DNA of 64,000 bases from Oceanirhabdus sp942490885 (GCA_942490885.1 CALNYT010000002.1:868001-932000), one strand, 5' to 3'; shown: positions 28,663 through 38,342, counted from the first letter of the stretch. Notes: generated by a model from the letters alone, not told the origin. Translations and numbers: made by a program.

Positions 28663-28701
28663 AAAAATTCCTAGAGAAGTGAATTCTCTAGGAATTTTTT
28701 A
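28663..28701. terminator. Bidirectional terminator of the first rubrerythrin
   Basis: AAAAAATTCCTAGAGAA pairs with TTCTCTAGGAATTTTTT around a short loop, with A and T tracts on both sides. It serves the minus-strand rubrerythrin gene. Confidence 0.85.
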
Positions 28702-28710
28702 TAGTATACT

Positions 28711-29256
28711 CTATTTGAAGTGTCTATCTAATAATCCTTTGAATGCGGCACCATGTCTAGCCTCGTCTTTACACATTTCATGAACTGTATCATGAATAGC
28801 ATCTAAGTTAAGTTTTTTAGCTAAAGTAGCTAAATCTTTCTTACCTTTGTTAGCTCCATACTCAGCTTCAACTCTCATTGAAAGGTTTTTCTTAGTAGAA
28901 TCAGTTACAACTTCACCAAGTAATTCAGCAAATTTAGCAGCATGTTCAGCTTCTTCAAATGCAATTCTCTTATAAGCTTCAGCGATTTCAGGGTATCCTT
29001 CTCTATCTGCTTGTCTGCTCATTGCTAAGTACATACCTACTTCAGTACATTCACCAATGAAGTTTTCTCTTAACCCTTTAACTACTTCCTCGTCAACACC
29101 TTTAGCAACACCTATTACATGCTCGTCAACCCATTTCATATTGTTCTCATCTAATATTTGAAACTTTTCAGCTCCTGCTGAACAGACTGGGCATTTATCT
29201 GGTGCGTGATCTCCCTCATGTACATATCCACATACTAAACAAACGTGCTTTTTCAT
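28711..29256 (-). CDS. Reverse rubrerythrin (copy 1)
   Basis: 181 residues; AGGAGG precedes the ATG at 29256. An N-terminal rubredoxin-like domain (CLVCGYVHEGDHAPDKCPVC, residues 5-24) is followed by a ferritin-like four-helix diiron domain with FIGECTEVGMYL, FEEAEHAAKF and CKDEARHGAAF. This order is the reverse of classical rubrerythrin. In clostridia these proteins use NADH-derived electrons to reduce hydrogen peroxide and oxygen and are controlled by PerR. A nearly identical copy is at 37372. The upstream block contains a PerR-box-like palindrome. Confidence 0.95.
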   Translation of the reverse strand: MKKHVCLVCGYVHEGDHAPDKCPVCSAGAEKFQILDENNMKWVDEHVIGVAKGVDEEVVKGLRENFIGECTEVGMYLAMSRQADREGYPEIAEAYKRIAFEEAEHAAKFAELLGEVVTDSTKKNLSMRVEAEYGANKGKKDLATLAKKLNLDAIHDTVHEMCKDEARHGAAFKGLLDRHFK

Positions 29257-29303
29257 AATAACATCCTCCTCATAATTGTCTTTCGACCTTTGACCAATTT
29301 TTT

Positions 29304-29399
29304 GATATCTACTGCGAAATTTAGTTTAAGCTTGTTCCAAAATCTCAAAGATTCAATGAGTTATGGACTAGCATAAACTATTTATTGAGCTGAGATATC
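29304..29399. repeat. Degenerate MITE in the rubrerythrin-1 leader
   Basis: Carries the inner segment CTTGTTCCAAAATCTCA, the ATGAGTTATGGAC segment and end sequences GATATCT/GAGATATC, all shared with the 101-bp MITEs at 59734 and 62539, with decayed termini. A matching copy lies at 37975, upstream of rubrerythrin 2. Confidence 0.65.
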
Positions 29400-29486
29400 A
29401 TTTATTTTTTTATTTTTATAAATTCATTTATTTTATTATTTACTTTTGTTAGTAACTTGTTTTGTTTTTACCTATCTTATATTCAT

Positions 29487-29507
29487 TATTATATAATAAT
29501 TATTATT
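29487..29507. promoter_or_regulatory. PerR-box-like palindrome
   Basis: ATATAATAATTATTAT fits the Fur/PerR consensus TTATAATNATTATAA at nearly all positions. It is repeated at the same distance from the second rubrerythrin gene (38158). Regulation by PerR is inferred from known clostridial reverse rubrerythrins; no perR gene is in the window. Confidence 0.5.
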
Positions 29508-29790
29508 TATTGGCAAGTGTTTTTGAAAAGTTTTTTTAAAAAATTAATTTATAAAAAATGATAAGAAATATTAAACCTTAATCTACAAAATAGTTTTAAA
29601 ATAAGTTTATGTTAGCTAATGTTTTAATAATTATTTATTTCTATTGAAACGCTGGCTTTATAATTAAAATCTTTTTATTGTTAATGCTATTGGTTTGTAA
29701 GCGGTAAATAATTCATCACCTAGTTTGCTAGATATAAATAAGGGTTTCAATAAAGAAACACTATCAGATGTATTATCGGTGGTAACAAAA
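29508..29790. other. AT-rich gap before IS66 debris
   Basis: No gene is seen. The sequence is very AT-rich with no palindrome stronger than chance, and it passes into a decayed IS66 region. Confidence 0.4.
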
Positions 29791-30150
29791 TTATGATAAC
29801 ACCAAACAATTCATTTAACGCGTAACTTGCTTGTGGAACAACAGAACTAAGAAAATCTATTAGAAGTAGTTGAGTATTTTCTTCCTGAGGAGGAACGAGT
29901 ATGTCCTCAATGTGATAACGTTATGCACATTATGGGTAAAACTATAAGAAAAGAGTTAAAACTAATACCAGCTGAAGTAAAAGTAGTAGAGCATGTAAGT
30001 TATACATATTTATGTCGTGAATGTGAAAAAAATAGTGAAGAAACTCCTATTATTAAAACAACACCAGTAGAACCAATTGTTAAAGGAAGTCAAGATGAGT
30101 TAAACTACTACGTTCTAATCCCTTTTATGCAATTTTATCTGGATTCATTC
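29791..30150 (+). pseudogene. IS66-family remnant (tnpB start joined to tnpC zinc domain)
   Basis: About 29791-29865 reads MITPNNSFNA-stop-LACGTTELRKS, the start of an IS66 TnpB (accessory protein) with a nonsense codon. This joins, by deletion, PEEERVCPQCDNVMHIMGKT and EHVSYTYLCRECEKNSEE, the zinc-binding N-terminal region of the TnpC transposase. All later TnpC motifs are missing. Inactive. Confidence 0.65.
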
Positions 30151-31360
30151 CAGCCTGTATTTCTATAAAAGAAGCTGCTACAATATCGGCAGATACTGTT
30201 CCAGGAGTAGGAACTTTTTATGATTTTATGGATAGGCTTGTTGATGCAGATAAAAGTTTTTATAAAAGTAAACTTAAAAATGTACAACGTAAACCCCGTA
30301 AAAAACAAAAGAAAAACCAAAAGATGAAAACTTCAAAAGCAGGGGTCGTAGACCGTATAATTAAGAGAGTTTTAAAGTATGAAGATTCTAAACTCCCTAC
30401 AAAAGTAGAATCCACACTAAACCAAATCCTTAAAAATCTCTTTGTTATTCCTTCACTAAACTTAGTGATTTTAGGAGATCCATCAAAGTTTAATATTGCT
30501 GCTGATGGGACATGTATACCTACACAGGCTTCGCCTTATGGAAAAAAAGTATGTGATTGCAAACTTACTCCTGGTAAAAGATGCGATTGCCTTCGCAAAT
30601 TTACTGACCCCAGTGCCACCTGGGGTTGGGATAGTTTCAACGAAAAATACTTTTATGGACATACATATCATGGCTTTACAGCTTCTGATAGTTTTTACAG
30701 TTTGCCTATCCATATTAAATTTGTAAATGCTAAACGCCATGATTCTGTTACTGGAGTTTATGCATTAAAAGAGTTTATTGATTTATACCCAGAAATAGAT
30801 TTCCATGCTGAGATTTATGATTCTGTATATGATGTTTCTTCATTTTATCTTTTCAACATGTACCATGGAATCAGCCCAATAATCGATTTAAATGCACGAA
30901 GTTCAAAACCAAATTCCAAAAATGAATATATCTATCTTTATGAAAATGGAATACCTCATTGTAAAGCATATGGTCATAAACTTCGTAATTGGGGTATTGT
31001 GAGAAAAGAATATAGACATAAATGGTTATTTCCAGTTCAATGCGATAGCTGTGTCCAATGTCCAATGGAGAGTAAAAAACTTACTATACTAAGACAAAAG
31101 ATAATCCAAGGTATTTTACTCCAATACTAAGAAACTCTCTACTTTGGCGAAAACATTATAAAACTCGCACAACAACCGAAAGGTGTTGGAGTAGAATAAA
31201 CAATGATTTTCATGCTGAAGATGCCATTGTCTATATTATTGAACGAAGAATGGTTTGAGTTTTCCTTGGAGCATTCTGTTGTTATATTGATGCATGGGCA
31301 TCTGAATATAAACTAGAGATCACAGATATTTTTCCTCAACTAATTGAAAAAGCTGATTAA
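30115..31360 (+). pseudogene. Decayed DDE transposase
   Basis: Several frames together encode a large DDE transposase. It begins near GFIPACISIKEAATISADTV (frame 2), continues as an open 300-codon frame (30228-31130) with NIAADGTCIPT (first Asp), a Cys-rich insert (CDCKLTPGKRCDCL), YGHTYHGF and HAEIYDSVYDVSSF (second Asp), and ends in yet another frame with TTTERCWSRINNDFHAEDA. At least two frameshifts and stops make it non-functional. The family (IS1182/IS4-like) is uncertain. It abuts the IS66 debris. Confidence 0.6.
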
Positions 31361-31838
31361 TACACATTTACTGAAATACTGCACAAGCCTATCGGCTTTA
31401 AAAAATCAAATTTGAAAGCCTTTTTTGTCATACCTCAAAAATAGATTTACTAGAATCTATAATAAATGACTACAATGATTTCCTATTTTTAGGTGATTCC
31501 ATTTATTGTTTTCCGACTATACTAAATAAATTTAAGGTTCATTTCATTTGAATGCATGTCCTCTATAATTACGGAGATTTGACAGAAATAAAAGTTTTTG
31601 TTATCAAAAAATTATAAAGGGAATTTTTAAAGAAATAAACATAACCTGTGTCTATTAGAGTACTCATAAGAAAAAGAATTATAAGGATATTTTAAAGAAT
31701 AAAGGACAATAAGTATATTTACTCATTGTCCTTTAAGTATCTTAAAACTGATTTTTGGATAATCTAATAATAAATAGATAAATAACTCTTTAATAATAAA
31801 TACTGATATTGTTAAACTAAATAAATTTTATAAAAGTA
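31361..31838. other. Gap without a gene
   Basis: AT-rich sequence after the transposase debris. It holds an ATTGTCCTTTA/TAAAGGACAAT inverted repeat (about 31701-31735) that may act as a terminator for the small minus-strand gene pair. Nothing else was recognised. Confidence 0.35.
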
Positions 31839-32093
31839 TTATTTCTTTTTTAAAATATTGCGATCAATTAAATAACTAATTATGAATGCAACTATATAAA
31901 TGATTAATATTACATGTTTCAAAAATTGATTTTGGAAGCCAGATTGCAAATAACCAATAAAAAACAACAATATTACATATATAATCTTTGGACTAATAAC
32001 CTTGAATTTATGTTCAATATTTGCAATGTAAATAAACAACAATAATAATATTATTAGACTACAAAATAATATTATATCATTAAATATAATCAT
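31839..32093 (-). CDS. Small membrane protein of unknown function
   Basis: 84 residues with three predicted membrane helices (about 5-25, 34-50, 59-77) and a basic tail (DRNILKKK). AAAGGAG lies seven bases before the ATG, supporting real translation. A 48-codon gene with its own ribosome site lies about 550 bases upstream on the same strand. No family recognised. Confidence 0.55.
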   Translation of the reverse strand: MIIFNDIILFCSLIILLLLFIYIANIEHKFKVISPKIIYVILLFFIGYLQSGFQNQFLKHVILIIYIVAFIISYLIDRNILKKK

Positions 32094-32358
32094 GTATTAA
32101 CTCCTTTAAAATTATTTTAATCCATTAATAAAATATCCTTTTTTAATATAGTTTTTTTTACCAATGGTTTTAAAGTACCTAATTTTTTAAAAATTACATA
32201 AAAATTCAGCTATAATTTGCTGATTTTCATAATTAAAGATTGTTAAACTCCACATAGAATCAGCATAATCATTAAAAAGATTAAAAATAAAAAATGTACA
32301 AAAACAAAAATTTGTTGTTTTTTTAGTTCTTTGTAAAGTTTCAGTTGGAATTGTAATA

Positions 32359-32626
32359 TAGAGATTCCATATTGAAAATTAACTTATTCAATTAGTTTAT
32401 TTGTAATTTTAACCAAGGTAATTTAGATAAATACTCAATTATCAATACTCAATGTTCAATGAATGTTGACTTTTTTCTTAGGTCAAAAGTCTATAAATAT
32501 ATCTATTTTAGATTTGCATTTGCAAATCATCCTTCATTGATAATTCATTAATGAGTATTGATTATTTATAGTATAATATTGTTAATAAAGTCTTTGAATA
32601 AATAAAGTATTAAATTGGATTCTCTA
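32359..32626. mobile_element. Longer MITE with IS630-like ends
   Basis: Starts TAGAGATTCCAT and ends GGATTCTCTA, flanked by TA dinucleotides, as for the 101-bp MITEs, but 268 bp long with a different AT-rich interior and inner repeats of ATACTCAAT. It lies between the two small minus-strand genes. Confidence 0.55.
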
Positions 32627-32643
32627 TATAGAGAATTATCTTT

Positions 32644-32790
32644 TTAAAAAAAAGCACCTAAATCACCCAAAGGAATATCACTAAAAAAAATATACATATA
32701 TTTATCAGTATCAAAAAAGTTATAAATACCATTGGAATATCTAGGTGTATTCATATTTTTAGCACTATGACTTATTTGTATATTAAACAT
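32644..32790 (-). CDS. 48-residue small protein
   Basis: Reads MFNIQISHSAKNMNTPRYSN and ends FFSDIPLGDLGAFF. AGAAAGGAA stands six bases before the ATG at 32790. It has an aromatic-rich middle and no cysteine or signal sequence. It may be a small functional peptide, possibly linked to the membrane protein at 31839, or the start of a gene cut off by the MITE that begins 18 bases past its stop. No family recognised. Confidence 0.4.
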   Translation of the reverse strand: MFNIQISHSAKNMNTPRYSNGIYNFFDTDKYMYIFFSDIPLGDLGAFF

Positions 32791-32874
32791 GAATATTTCC
32801 TTTCTAAATAAATATTATTATATTATCAATTATAAAAAAAATCAAAACAAAACATATCAATTTCATGCAAATAA

Positions 32875-34260
32875 CAGGGCAAACGCATATAAGATTTTTG
32901 GGCGTTAGCCCTTTTATTTTTGCCAATTAGTGATTAAAATTGATGAAGTAGAACAAAAGAGAAAGGAAGATTACTATTAAACAAGACATATTCGATATTG
33001 AAGAAATTATTTTTGATGTATTTAATGAATTAACTGATCCTAGAACAGGAAGTAATTCTCGCCATAAATTAGTAGATATAATGGCGATAGCCATGTGTGC
33101 GGTAACCTCCGGCGCTGAGGGGTGGACACAAATGGAAGCTTTCGGTCAAGCAAAATAAGAATGGTTAAAAAAATACCTAGAATTGCCTCATGGAATTCCA
33201 TCACATGATACTTTTAGCAGAGTTATTTCATGTATTAAACCAGATGAATTTCAAGAATGTTTCATTGAATTAATGAAACATTTCACCAATGTAACTGATG
33301 GTGAAATTGTTTCTATTGATGGCAAGACATTGAGAGGTTATCATGATGAAAATACTCATACTTCAGTAACTCATATGGTTAGTGCTTGGGCTAACGCAAA
33401 TCAACTTGTTCTTGGTCAAGTAAAGACACATGAAAAATCGAATGAGATAACAGCAATTCCTCAGTTATTAAAGCTTTTAGAGCTTAAAGACACCGTTGTT
33501 ACGATAGATGCCATGGGATGTCAAAAATCTATAGCTAAAAATATCGTAGATAAAGAAGCAGACTATATTTTAGCACTAAAAGATAATCATAAGAATCTTT
33601 GTACTGATACAAAACTTTTTTTTGATTCTCTATTAAATAATGAATTTGAAGATTTCACTTATCAATATCATCAAACAAAAGAGAAAGACCATGGAAGAAT
33701 TGAAACAAGAACATATTACCTTGTGAATGATATTGAATGGCTTGAGTGTAGAACTGATTGGAAAAATATCAATGGAATTGGTATGGTTGAAAGCAAGCGT
33801 ATAGTTGATGATAAAGAAAGTGTTGAACGTAGGTATTATATTACTAGTCTTAATGATAATGTTGAACTCTTTGCCAAAGGAGTGCGAAAGCACTGGGGAA
33901 TAGAGAATAAAATTCACTGGGTGTTAGATGTATCATTCAATGAAGATAAATGCCGAATTAGAAAAGATCATTCAGCTGCAAACTTGGCAGTTATAAGGCA
34001 TATATCAATGAATTTATTAAGGAAAGAGAAAACATTTAAAGGTGGCATAAAAACAAAAAAGCTTAAATGTGGATGGGAAGTTGAATATCTAGAAAAAGTT
34101 ATATTCACACCACTCCGCGGTTAAAAAATAATCAAAAAATACTTACAGGGTAAATATAGGGTGTAATTTCTGAATATTGAGTTTTGGGATCTTTAAGTTA
34201 ATTATTTTTATAAGAATAAAAAAATCTCAAATCACCCTATTTATGTATGCGTTTTCCCTG
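32875..34260 (+). mobile_element. ISAs1-family insertion sequence
   Basis: About 1386 bp with imperfect terminal repeats: CAGGGCAAACGCATA at the left and, on the other strand, CAGGGAAAACGCATA at the right. It carries one transposase gene with a nonsense codon. The eight bases on each side differ (GCAAATAA against GGTAACAA), so no target duplication remains, pointing to later rearrangement. Confidence 0.8.
32976..34124 (+). pseudogene. ISAs1-family transposase with internal stop
   Basis: A single frame encodes the whole ISAs1-type transposase (FDVFNELTDPRTGSNSRHKL; IVSIDGKTLRGYHDEN; VVTIDAMGCQKSIAKNI; DYILALKDNHKNL; HWGIENKIHWVLDVSFNEDK). A TAA at 33156-33158 follows QAK near residue 60. The start codon is also unclear, with ATT following the purine-rich site. 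Re-initiation at 33183 would give 313 residues holding the DDE residues, but full activity is unlikely. Confidence 0.85.
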
Positions 34261-34320
34261 GGTAACAAGGTGCGTAGAGTTGCCAATTGGGCAACTCGTC
34301 TACCCGGAGTGGTGGAAGAG
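34261..34320 (+). other. Unexplained GC-rich hairpin next to ISAs1
   Basis: GAGTTGCC-AATT-GGGCAACTC sits within a longer imperfect stem (GGTGCGTA...GTCTACCC). It is far more GC-rich than its surroundings and lies directly against the right end of the ISAs1 element. It is not a tRNA and has no T run. Possibly the remnant of another element's end. Confidence 0.35.
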
Positions 34321-34448
34321 ATAGAATCAAATACTCCACTTCACTCTACAATATTATTGATATTTATTCCTTTACATAGAGTTTATTTTAATGAACAAAA
34401 AAATAAAAGAATATCTAATGCATAGTTAAAATAATTAAATCTTAAAAT

Positions 34449-34491
34449 AATAACCCATCCTAAATTATTGGTAAATTTAGGATGGGTTATT
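34449..34491. terminator. Strong bidirectional terminator
   Basis: AATAACCCATCCTAAATT and its exact complement are separated by a 7-base loop and flanked by A/T tracts. It isolates gapA from the transposon region. Confidence 0.85.
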
Positions 34492-34541
34492 ATTTTATAT
34501 TAAGAAATATAATGCATTAATATATAGTTTTTTGAAATGTG

Positions 34542-34570
34542 TTGACATTTTGGGAGAATGGAGTTATAAA
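34542..34570 (+). promoter_or_regulatory. Sigma-A promoter of gapA
   Basis: TTGACA at 34542-34547 and TATAAA at 34565-34570 are separated by 17 bases. The leader to the ATG is about 140 bases. Confidence 0.7.
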
Positions 34571-34715
34571 TAATATGACATAAATATTAAATAATACATA
34601 ATAAATAAAAATTAATGATTATAAATAGTTAAAAAGTATGACATAAATCATTAGTATTTAAATAAATAACATTGAAACATAATATTGAAACATAATATAA
34701 TGAGGAGGCATTATC

Positions 34716-35732
34716 ATGACTATTAAGATAGGTATAAATGGTTTTGGTAGAATAGGTAGAACGTTTTTAAAAATTGCTGAGGAAAGATTAGATGACAGTG
34801 TGGAAATAGTGGCACTTAATGCTAGGGCAGAAAATGAAGCTTTAGCTCATTTATTTGAATTTGATTCATGCTTTGGAAGATTTAAAGGGAACGTTGATTT
34901 TGATGATGAATACTTAATTATAAATGATAAAAAAATAAAAGTTTTCCACGAAAATAGTCCAAGCCAAATACCTTGGGCGGAGGTTGGAGTAGATTTAGTT
35001 GTTGAATCCACTGGTAAATTCACAACTAAAGAGGAGTTAAAAGGACATATTAAAGGTGGAGCTAAGAAGGTTATTTTGACAGCGCCAGGTAAAGAAGAAG
35101 ATATAACTATGGTAATGGGAGTTAATGAGGAAGACTATAATCCACTAGAACATGAAATTATTTCAAATGCATCATGTACAACTAATTGCATAGCACCTGT
35201 TATTAAAGTCATTGATGAAGTATTTGGGATAGAAAAAGGATTAATAACTACAGTTCATTCATATACAAATGATCAACAGATTTTGGACAAGACTCATAAG
35301 GATTTAAGAAGAGCAAGAGCAGCGGCTGAATCTATAATTCCTACAACAACAGGAGCGGCTAAAGCAGTTGCAAAGGTTATACCAAATATGGAGGGTAAAT
35401 TAAATGGGTTTGCTTTAAGAGTACCTACTCCAACTGTTTCAATAACGGACATCGTATGTGAATTAAAATGTAATGTTACTGAAGAAGAGATAAATGAAGC
35501 AATTGAAAAAGCATGTAATACAAAATTAAAGGGAGTGCTTGGGATTGAAAGAAAACCACTTGTATCAGTAGATTACAAAGGTGATAATAGATCATCAATA
35601 GTTGATGCTCCATCAACAATGGTAATTGGGGATAATATGGTTAAGATAGCAGCATGGTATGATAATGAATGGGGATATTCTGCGAGAGTTGTTGATATGG
35701 TTAATTACGTATCTAAGAGTATTAAGGCTTAA
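34716..35732 (+). CDS. gapA: Glyceraldehyde-3-phosphate dehydrogenase
   Basis: 338 residues; GGAGGC precedes the ATG. The NAD-binding Rossmann motif INGFGRIGR opens the protein. The catalytic ISNASCTTNCIAP (Cys near residue 153), the phosphate-site HSYTNDQQILD and WYDNEWGYS near the end are all intact. It oxidises glyceraldehyde 3-phosphate to 1,3-bisphosphoglycerate in glycolysis, using NAD. In many clostridia gapA is followed by pgk-tpi; here it stands alone between a terminator and a MITE that begins at the base after its stop. It could be a second copy or a relocated housekeeping gene. Confidence 0.97.
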   Translation: MTIKIGINGFGRIGRTFLKIAEERLDDSVEIVALNARAENEALAHLFEFDSCFGRFKGNVDFDDEYLIINDKKIKVFHENSPSQIPWAEVGVDLVVESTGKFTTKEELKGHIKGGAKKVILTAPGKEEDITMVMGVNEEDYNPLEHEIISNASCTTNCIAPVIKVIDEVFGIEKGLITTVHSYTNDQQILDKTHKDLRRARAAAESIIPTTTGAAKAVAKVIPNMEGKLNGFALRVPTPTVSITDIVCELKCNVTEEEINEAIEKACNTKLKGVLGIERKPLVSVDYKGDNRSSIVDAPSTMVIGDNMVKIAAWYDNEWGYSARVVDMVNYVSKSIKA

Positions 35733-35945
35733 GGCAAGTTCAAATAAATAACAAGTCAGTATACAGAAAGAAATTGTCATTCATATCTTATATAGAAAAA
35801 TAAGGTAAATTTCTTTCTGTATACTCGTCTATTTTGCAAACTACTTCATCCTTGGAACCCATTGAGAGAACCACTATCAGCTTGACAGGACCTATTTTGC
35901 AAAATATACTTGGTATTTTTGACTTGTTATTTATTTTCACATACC
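35733..35945. mobile_element. MITE family B, full copy after gapA
   Basis: Left end GGCAAGTTCAAATAAATAAC and right end (reverse strand) GGTATGTGAAAATAAATAAC, both continuing AAGTC, form imperfect terminal repeats. Inside is a second inverted repeat, GTATACAGAAAGAAATT with its complement (about 35759-35826). Related ends are at 49903, 54977 and 62141. It starts directly after the gapA stop and may act as its terminator. Confidence 0.6.
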
Positions 35946-35980
35946 TAATATAAATGGAGTTAATTTATAGTTAAGAAGAT

Positions 35981-36084
35981 AAAGGGGCTGTTGCACTAAA
36001 AATAAGTTTTACAACATATTGTATTAATAAAAATCTATTATCCAATATGATGTATGTAAATTTCTTAATGCGACAGCTCCTTTT
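35981..36084. mobile_element. Palindromic mini-element
   Basis: AAAGGGGCTGTTGCACTAA at the left pairs with TTAATGCGACAGCTCCTTTT at the right, about 104 bp in all, with no coding capacity. The 'GGGGCTGT(C/T)GCA' ends are typical of clostridial IS-derived mini-elements. Confidence 0.5.
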
Positions 36085-36613
36085 AAGAAAATTAATTTTG
36101 TGAACTATTTTAGGGAATTAATTTTGGACAATAAGATGCTGCTTCTGACTTGGGTCAGAAGGGGCTATCGTTCTCAACTTTAACTATAAATGAATATGTA
36201 TATTGAGAAGTTCCACGCGTAGCTTGTACTTATTTTCAATTGACATGCATTTCAAAAATATACGGGTAATTTATGATAAATAACATTTTGAATTTGTAGT
36301 TTTATTTTAAAAGACAAGCTATAAGTTTCTAGGTTCCCCCTTACTGTAAGGGACAAGAAATAGTAGTATATAATTAGTTCTAGTATTTGTGTTATGAGCT
36401 AGGCATAATTTGATTCCTAGATATTGAACATACAATATAACAACATATTCTCCTATTATTATTAGATTGATAATTTTTGATAAATATGATTAATGTGATG
36501 TAACTGATTTTAATTACAAAATTGACATATTATGGTACAATGTTTATGGATATTGTAGCTCATTACTAGAGCTTATAAAAAATATTTATCAATTAAAAAG
36601 AGAGGTATTAATT
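36085..36613. other. Gap upstream of a secreted protein gene
   Basis: Holds a CTTCTGAC-TTG-GGTCAGAAG hairpin (about 36146-36165) and AT-rich sequence. No coding frame is convincing. A TTGACA (36522-36527) with TATGGTACAAT following is a likely promoter for the next gene. Confidence 0.4.
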
Positions 36614-36997
36614 ATGAAACTTAGTAAAAATACAATTATAAATTTCATAATTGTAGTCTTATTATTATTTTGCACAAATGAAGCACTGGCTATAAAACCA
36701 CTAATACAAAGTCCTTCCTCAAAATATGTTTATCCTGTAAACAAAAATGGTCAAACTTACGGAGCTGATATTTACGAAGATAAGTCAGGATACGAGCCAG
36801 ATTTAATCGCAGCTATTGGAAGAAATGGAATACATGGATATGTTTATTCTTCTGACTTAAATGGAGATAATCCAAGAACGCCTGAAGAAGCAATTCAGCA
36901 AAAGAATAATTCGAAAATAATACCGCTTTATGATAAAGATGGTACAACTGTTATTGGTGAATTTAAAATTGAAGCTACTAATAAAGAGTATCATTAA
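36614..36997 (+). CDS. Small secreted protein of unknown function
   Basis: 127 residues; AGAGAGGT precedes the ATG. Residues 1-26 are a signal peptide (ending NEALA). The mature part has YPVNKNGQTYGADIY, then ENGIHGYVY-like IGRNGIHGYVYSSDLNG, and ends IPLYDKDGTTVIGEFKI. This pattern occurs in small exported proteins of Firmicutes with no known role. A terminator follows. Monocistronic. Confidence 0.7.
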   Translation: MKLSKNTIINFIIVVLLLFCTNEALAIKPLIQSPSSKYVYPVNKNGQTYGADIYEDKSGYEPDLIAAIGRNGIHGYVYSSDLNGDNPRTPEEAIQQKNNSKIIPLYDKDGTTVIGEFKIEATNKEYH

Positions 36998-37072
36998 TGA
37001 TATCTTACGCATATTTAATAAAATCTCATTTTACATTGAATGATAGATGAAGCTTCACCATAAAGAATATTA

Positions 37073-37107
37073 AAAAAGACGTGAAATGTTCATTTTACGT
37101 CTTTTTT
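37073..37107 (+). terminator. Rho-independent terminator
   Basis: AAAAAAGACGTGAAATG pairs with CATTTTACGTCTTTTTT around a TT loop. Confidence 0.9.
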
Positions 37108-37236
37108 AGGTGTTAAAATTCCTTATTGAGTTTATTAATAATAAGTAACAATTTTGAAATACAGTAATTATACTATGGGTTAAAATATACATTGTAATAA
37201 AAATATTGATATTACTTTGTTTTCAATCTTAAGAGT

Positions 37237-37355
37237 TTCAGGCGTTGAAAAAGCTCAAGGTCAATGAACAAGAGGAGAGAGCAGCGGAGTAATAGTACTC
37301 GAGCAGCACAGCAAGTCTTAGTGACGATGAGATTGAGCTATTTCAACAGCCTGAA
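37237..37355. repeat. Inverted-repeat element beside rubrerythrin 2
   Basis: TTTCAGGCGTTGAAAAAGCT at the left pairs with AGCTATTTCAACAGCCTGAA at the right, enclosing a more GC-rich core (about 119 bp total). A MITE-like, non-coding unit. A second small palindrome (AAGGCCATATGGCCTT) with a T run follows at 37353-37371. Confidence 0.55.
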
Positions 37356-37371
37356 GGCCATATGGCCTTTT

Positions 37372-37926
37372 TTACTTAAAGTGTCTATCTAATAATCCTT
37401 TAAATGCAGCTCCATGTCTAGCTTCATCTTTACACATTTCATGAACTGTATCATGAATAGCATCTAAGTTAAGTTTCTTAGCTAAAGTAGCTAAATCTTT
37501 CTTTCCTTTGTTAGCACCGTACTCAGCTTCAACTCTCATTGCAAGGTTCTTCTTAGTAGAATCAGTTACAACTTCACCAAGTAATTCAGCAAATTTAGCA
37601 GCATGTTCAGCTTCTTCAAATGCAATTCTCTTATAAGCTTCAGCGATTTCAGGGTATCCTTCTCTATCTGCTTGTCTGCTCATTGCTAAATACATACCTA
37701 CTTCAGTACATTCACCAATGAAGTTTTCTCTTAAACCTTTAACTACTTCCTCGTCGACACCTTTAGCAACACCTATTACATGCTCGTCAACCCATTTCAT
37801 ATTGTTCTCATCTAATATTTGAAACTTTTCAGCTCCTGCTGAGCATACTGGGCATTTATCTGGTGAGTGCTCCCCCTCATGTACATATCCACATACTAAA
37901 CAAACGTGCTTTTTCATATTTTCCAT
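37372..37926 (-). CDS. Reverse rubrerythrin (copy 2)
   Basis: 184 residues, differing from copy 1 at only a few positions (three extra N-terminal residues MEN, HSPD for HAPD, LAMR for LSMR). Rubredoxin Cys pairs CLVC and CPVC and the diiron ligands EC, EEAEH and DEARH are all kept. AGGAGG lies eight bases before the ATG at 37926. The role is peroxide and oxygen reduction under oxidative stress, as for copy 1. The upstream ~250 bases also match copy 1, so the duplicated unit includes promoter, MITE and PerR-like box. Confidence 0.95.
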   Translation of the reverse strand: MENMKKHVCLVCGYVHEGEHSPDKCPVCSAGAEKFQILDENNMKWVDEHVIGVAKGVDEEVVKGLRENFIGECTEVGMYLAMSRQADREGYPEIAEAYKRIAFEEAEHAAKFAELLGEVVTDSTKKNLAMRVEAEYGANKGKKDLATLAKKLNLDAIHDTVHEMCKDEARHGAAFKGLLDRHFK

Positions 37927-37974
37927 AATAAAATCCTCCTAAATAATTGTTTTTTGACCTTTGACCAATTTTTT

Positions 37975-38070
37975 GATATCTACTGCGAAATTTAGTTTAA
38001 GCTTGTTCCAAAATCTCAAAGATTCAATGAGTTATGGACTAGCATAAATTATTTATTGAGCTGAGATATC
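37975..38070. repeat. Degenerate MITE in the rubrerythrin-2 leader
   Basis: Almost identical to 29304-29399, so it was present before the rubrerythrin duplication. The inner ATGAGTTATGGAC and CTTGTTCCAAAATCTCA segments tie it to the 101-bp MITE family. Confidence 0.65.
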
Positions 38071-38155
38071 ATTAATTTTTTTATTTCTATTAAATTCATT
38101 TTATATTATTCTTTGCTTTTTTAATGTCTTGTTTTGTTTTGCTATCTTATATTTG

Positions 38156-38177
38156 TTATTATATAATAATTATTATT
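38156..38177. promoter_or_regulatory. PerR-box-like palindrome
   Basis: The same ATATAATAATTATTAT as at 29487, at the same distance from the rubrerythrin start. Confidence 0.5.
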
Positions 38178-38269
38178 CATTTGCAAGCATTTTTGAAAAA
38201 TTTTTTATATTTTCAGAAAAACCTCTTTAGGTTTTCAGAGAATGATGATGGTGGGAGGTACAACTCAAA

Positions 38270-38342
38270 GCTGGGGACGGTTCATAAGAATTGTTAAAAG
38301 TATGATGGATGGAGATAGGACAAGCAAGGGCCGGTTCATATA
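38270..38342. repeat. REP-like repeat cluster 1
   Basis: CTGGGGACGGTTCATAAG, then GGACAAGCAAGGGCCGGTTC. Direct copies of the family unit without an inverted partner. Confidence 0.75.
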
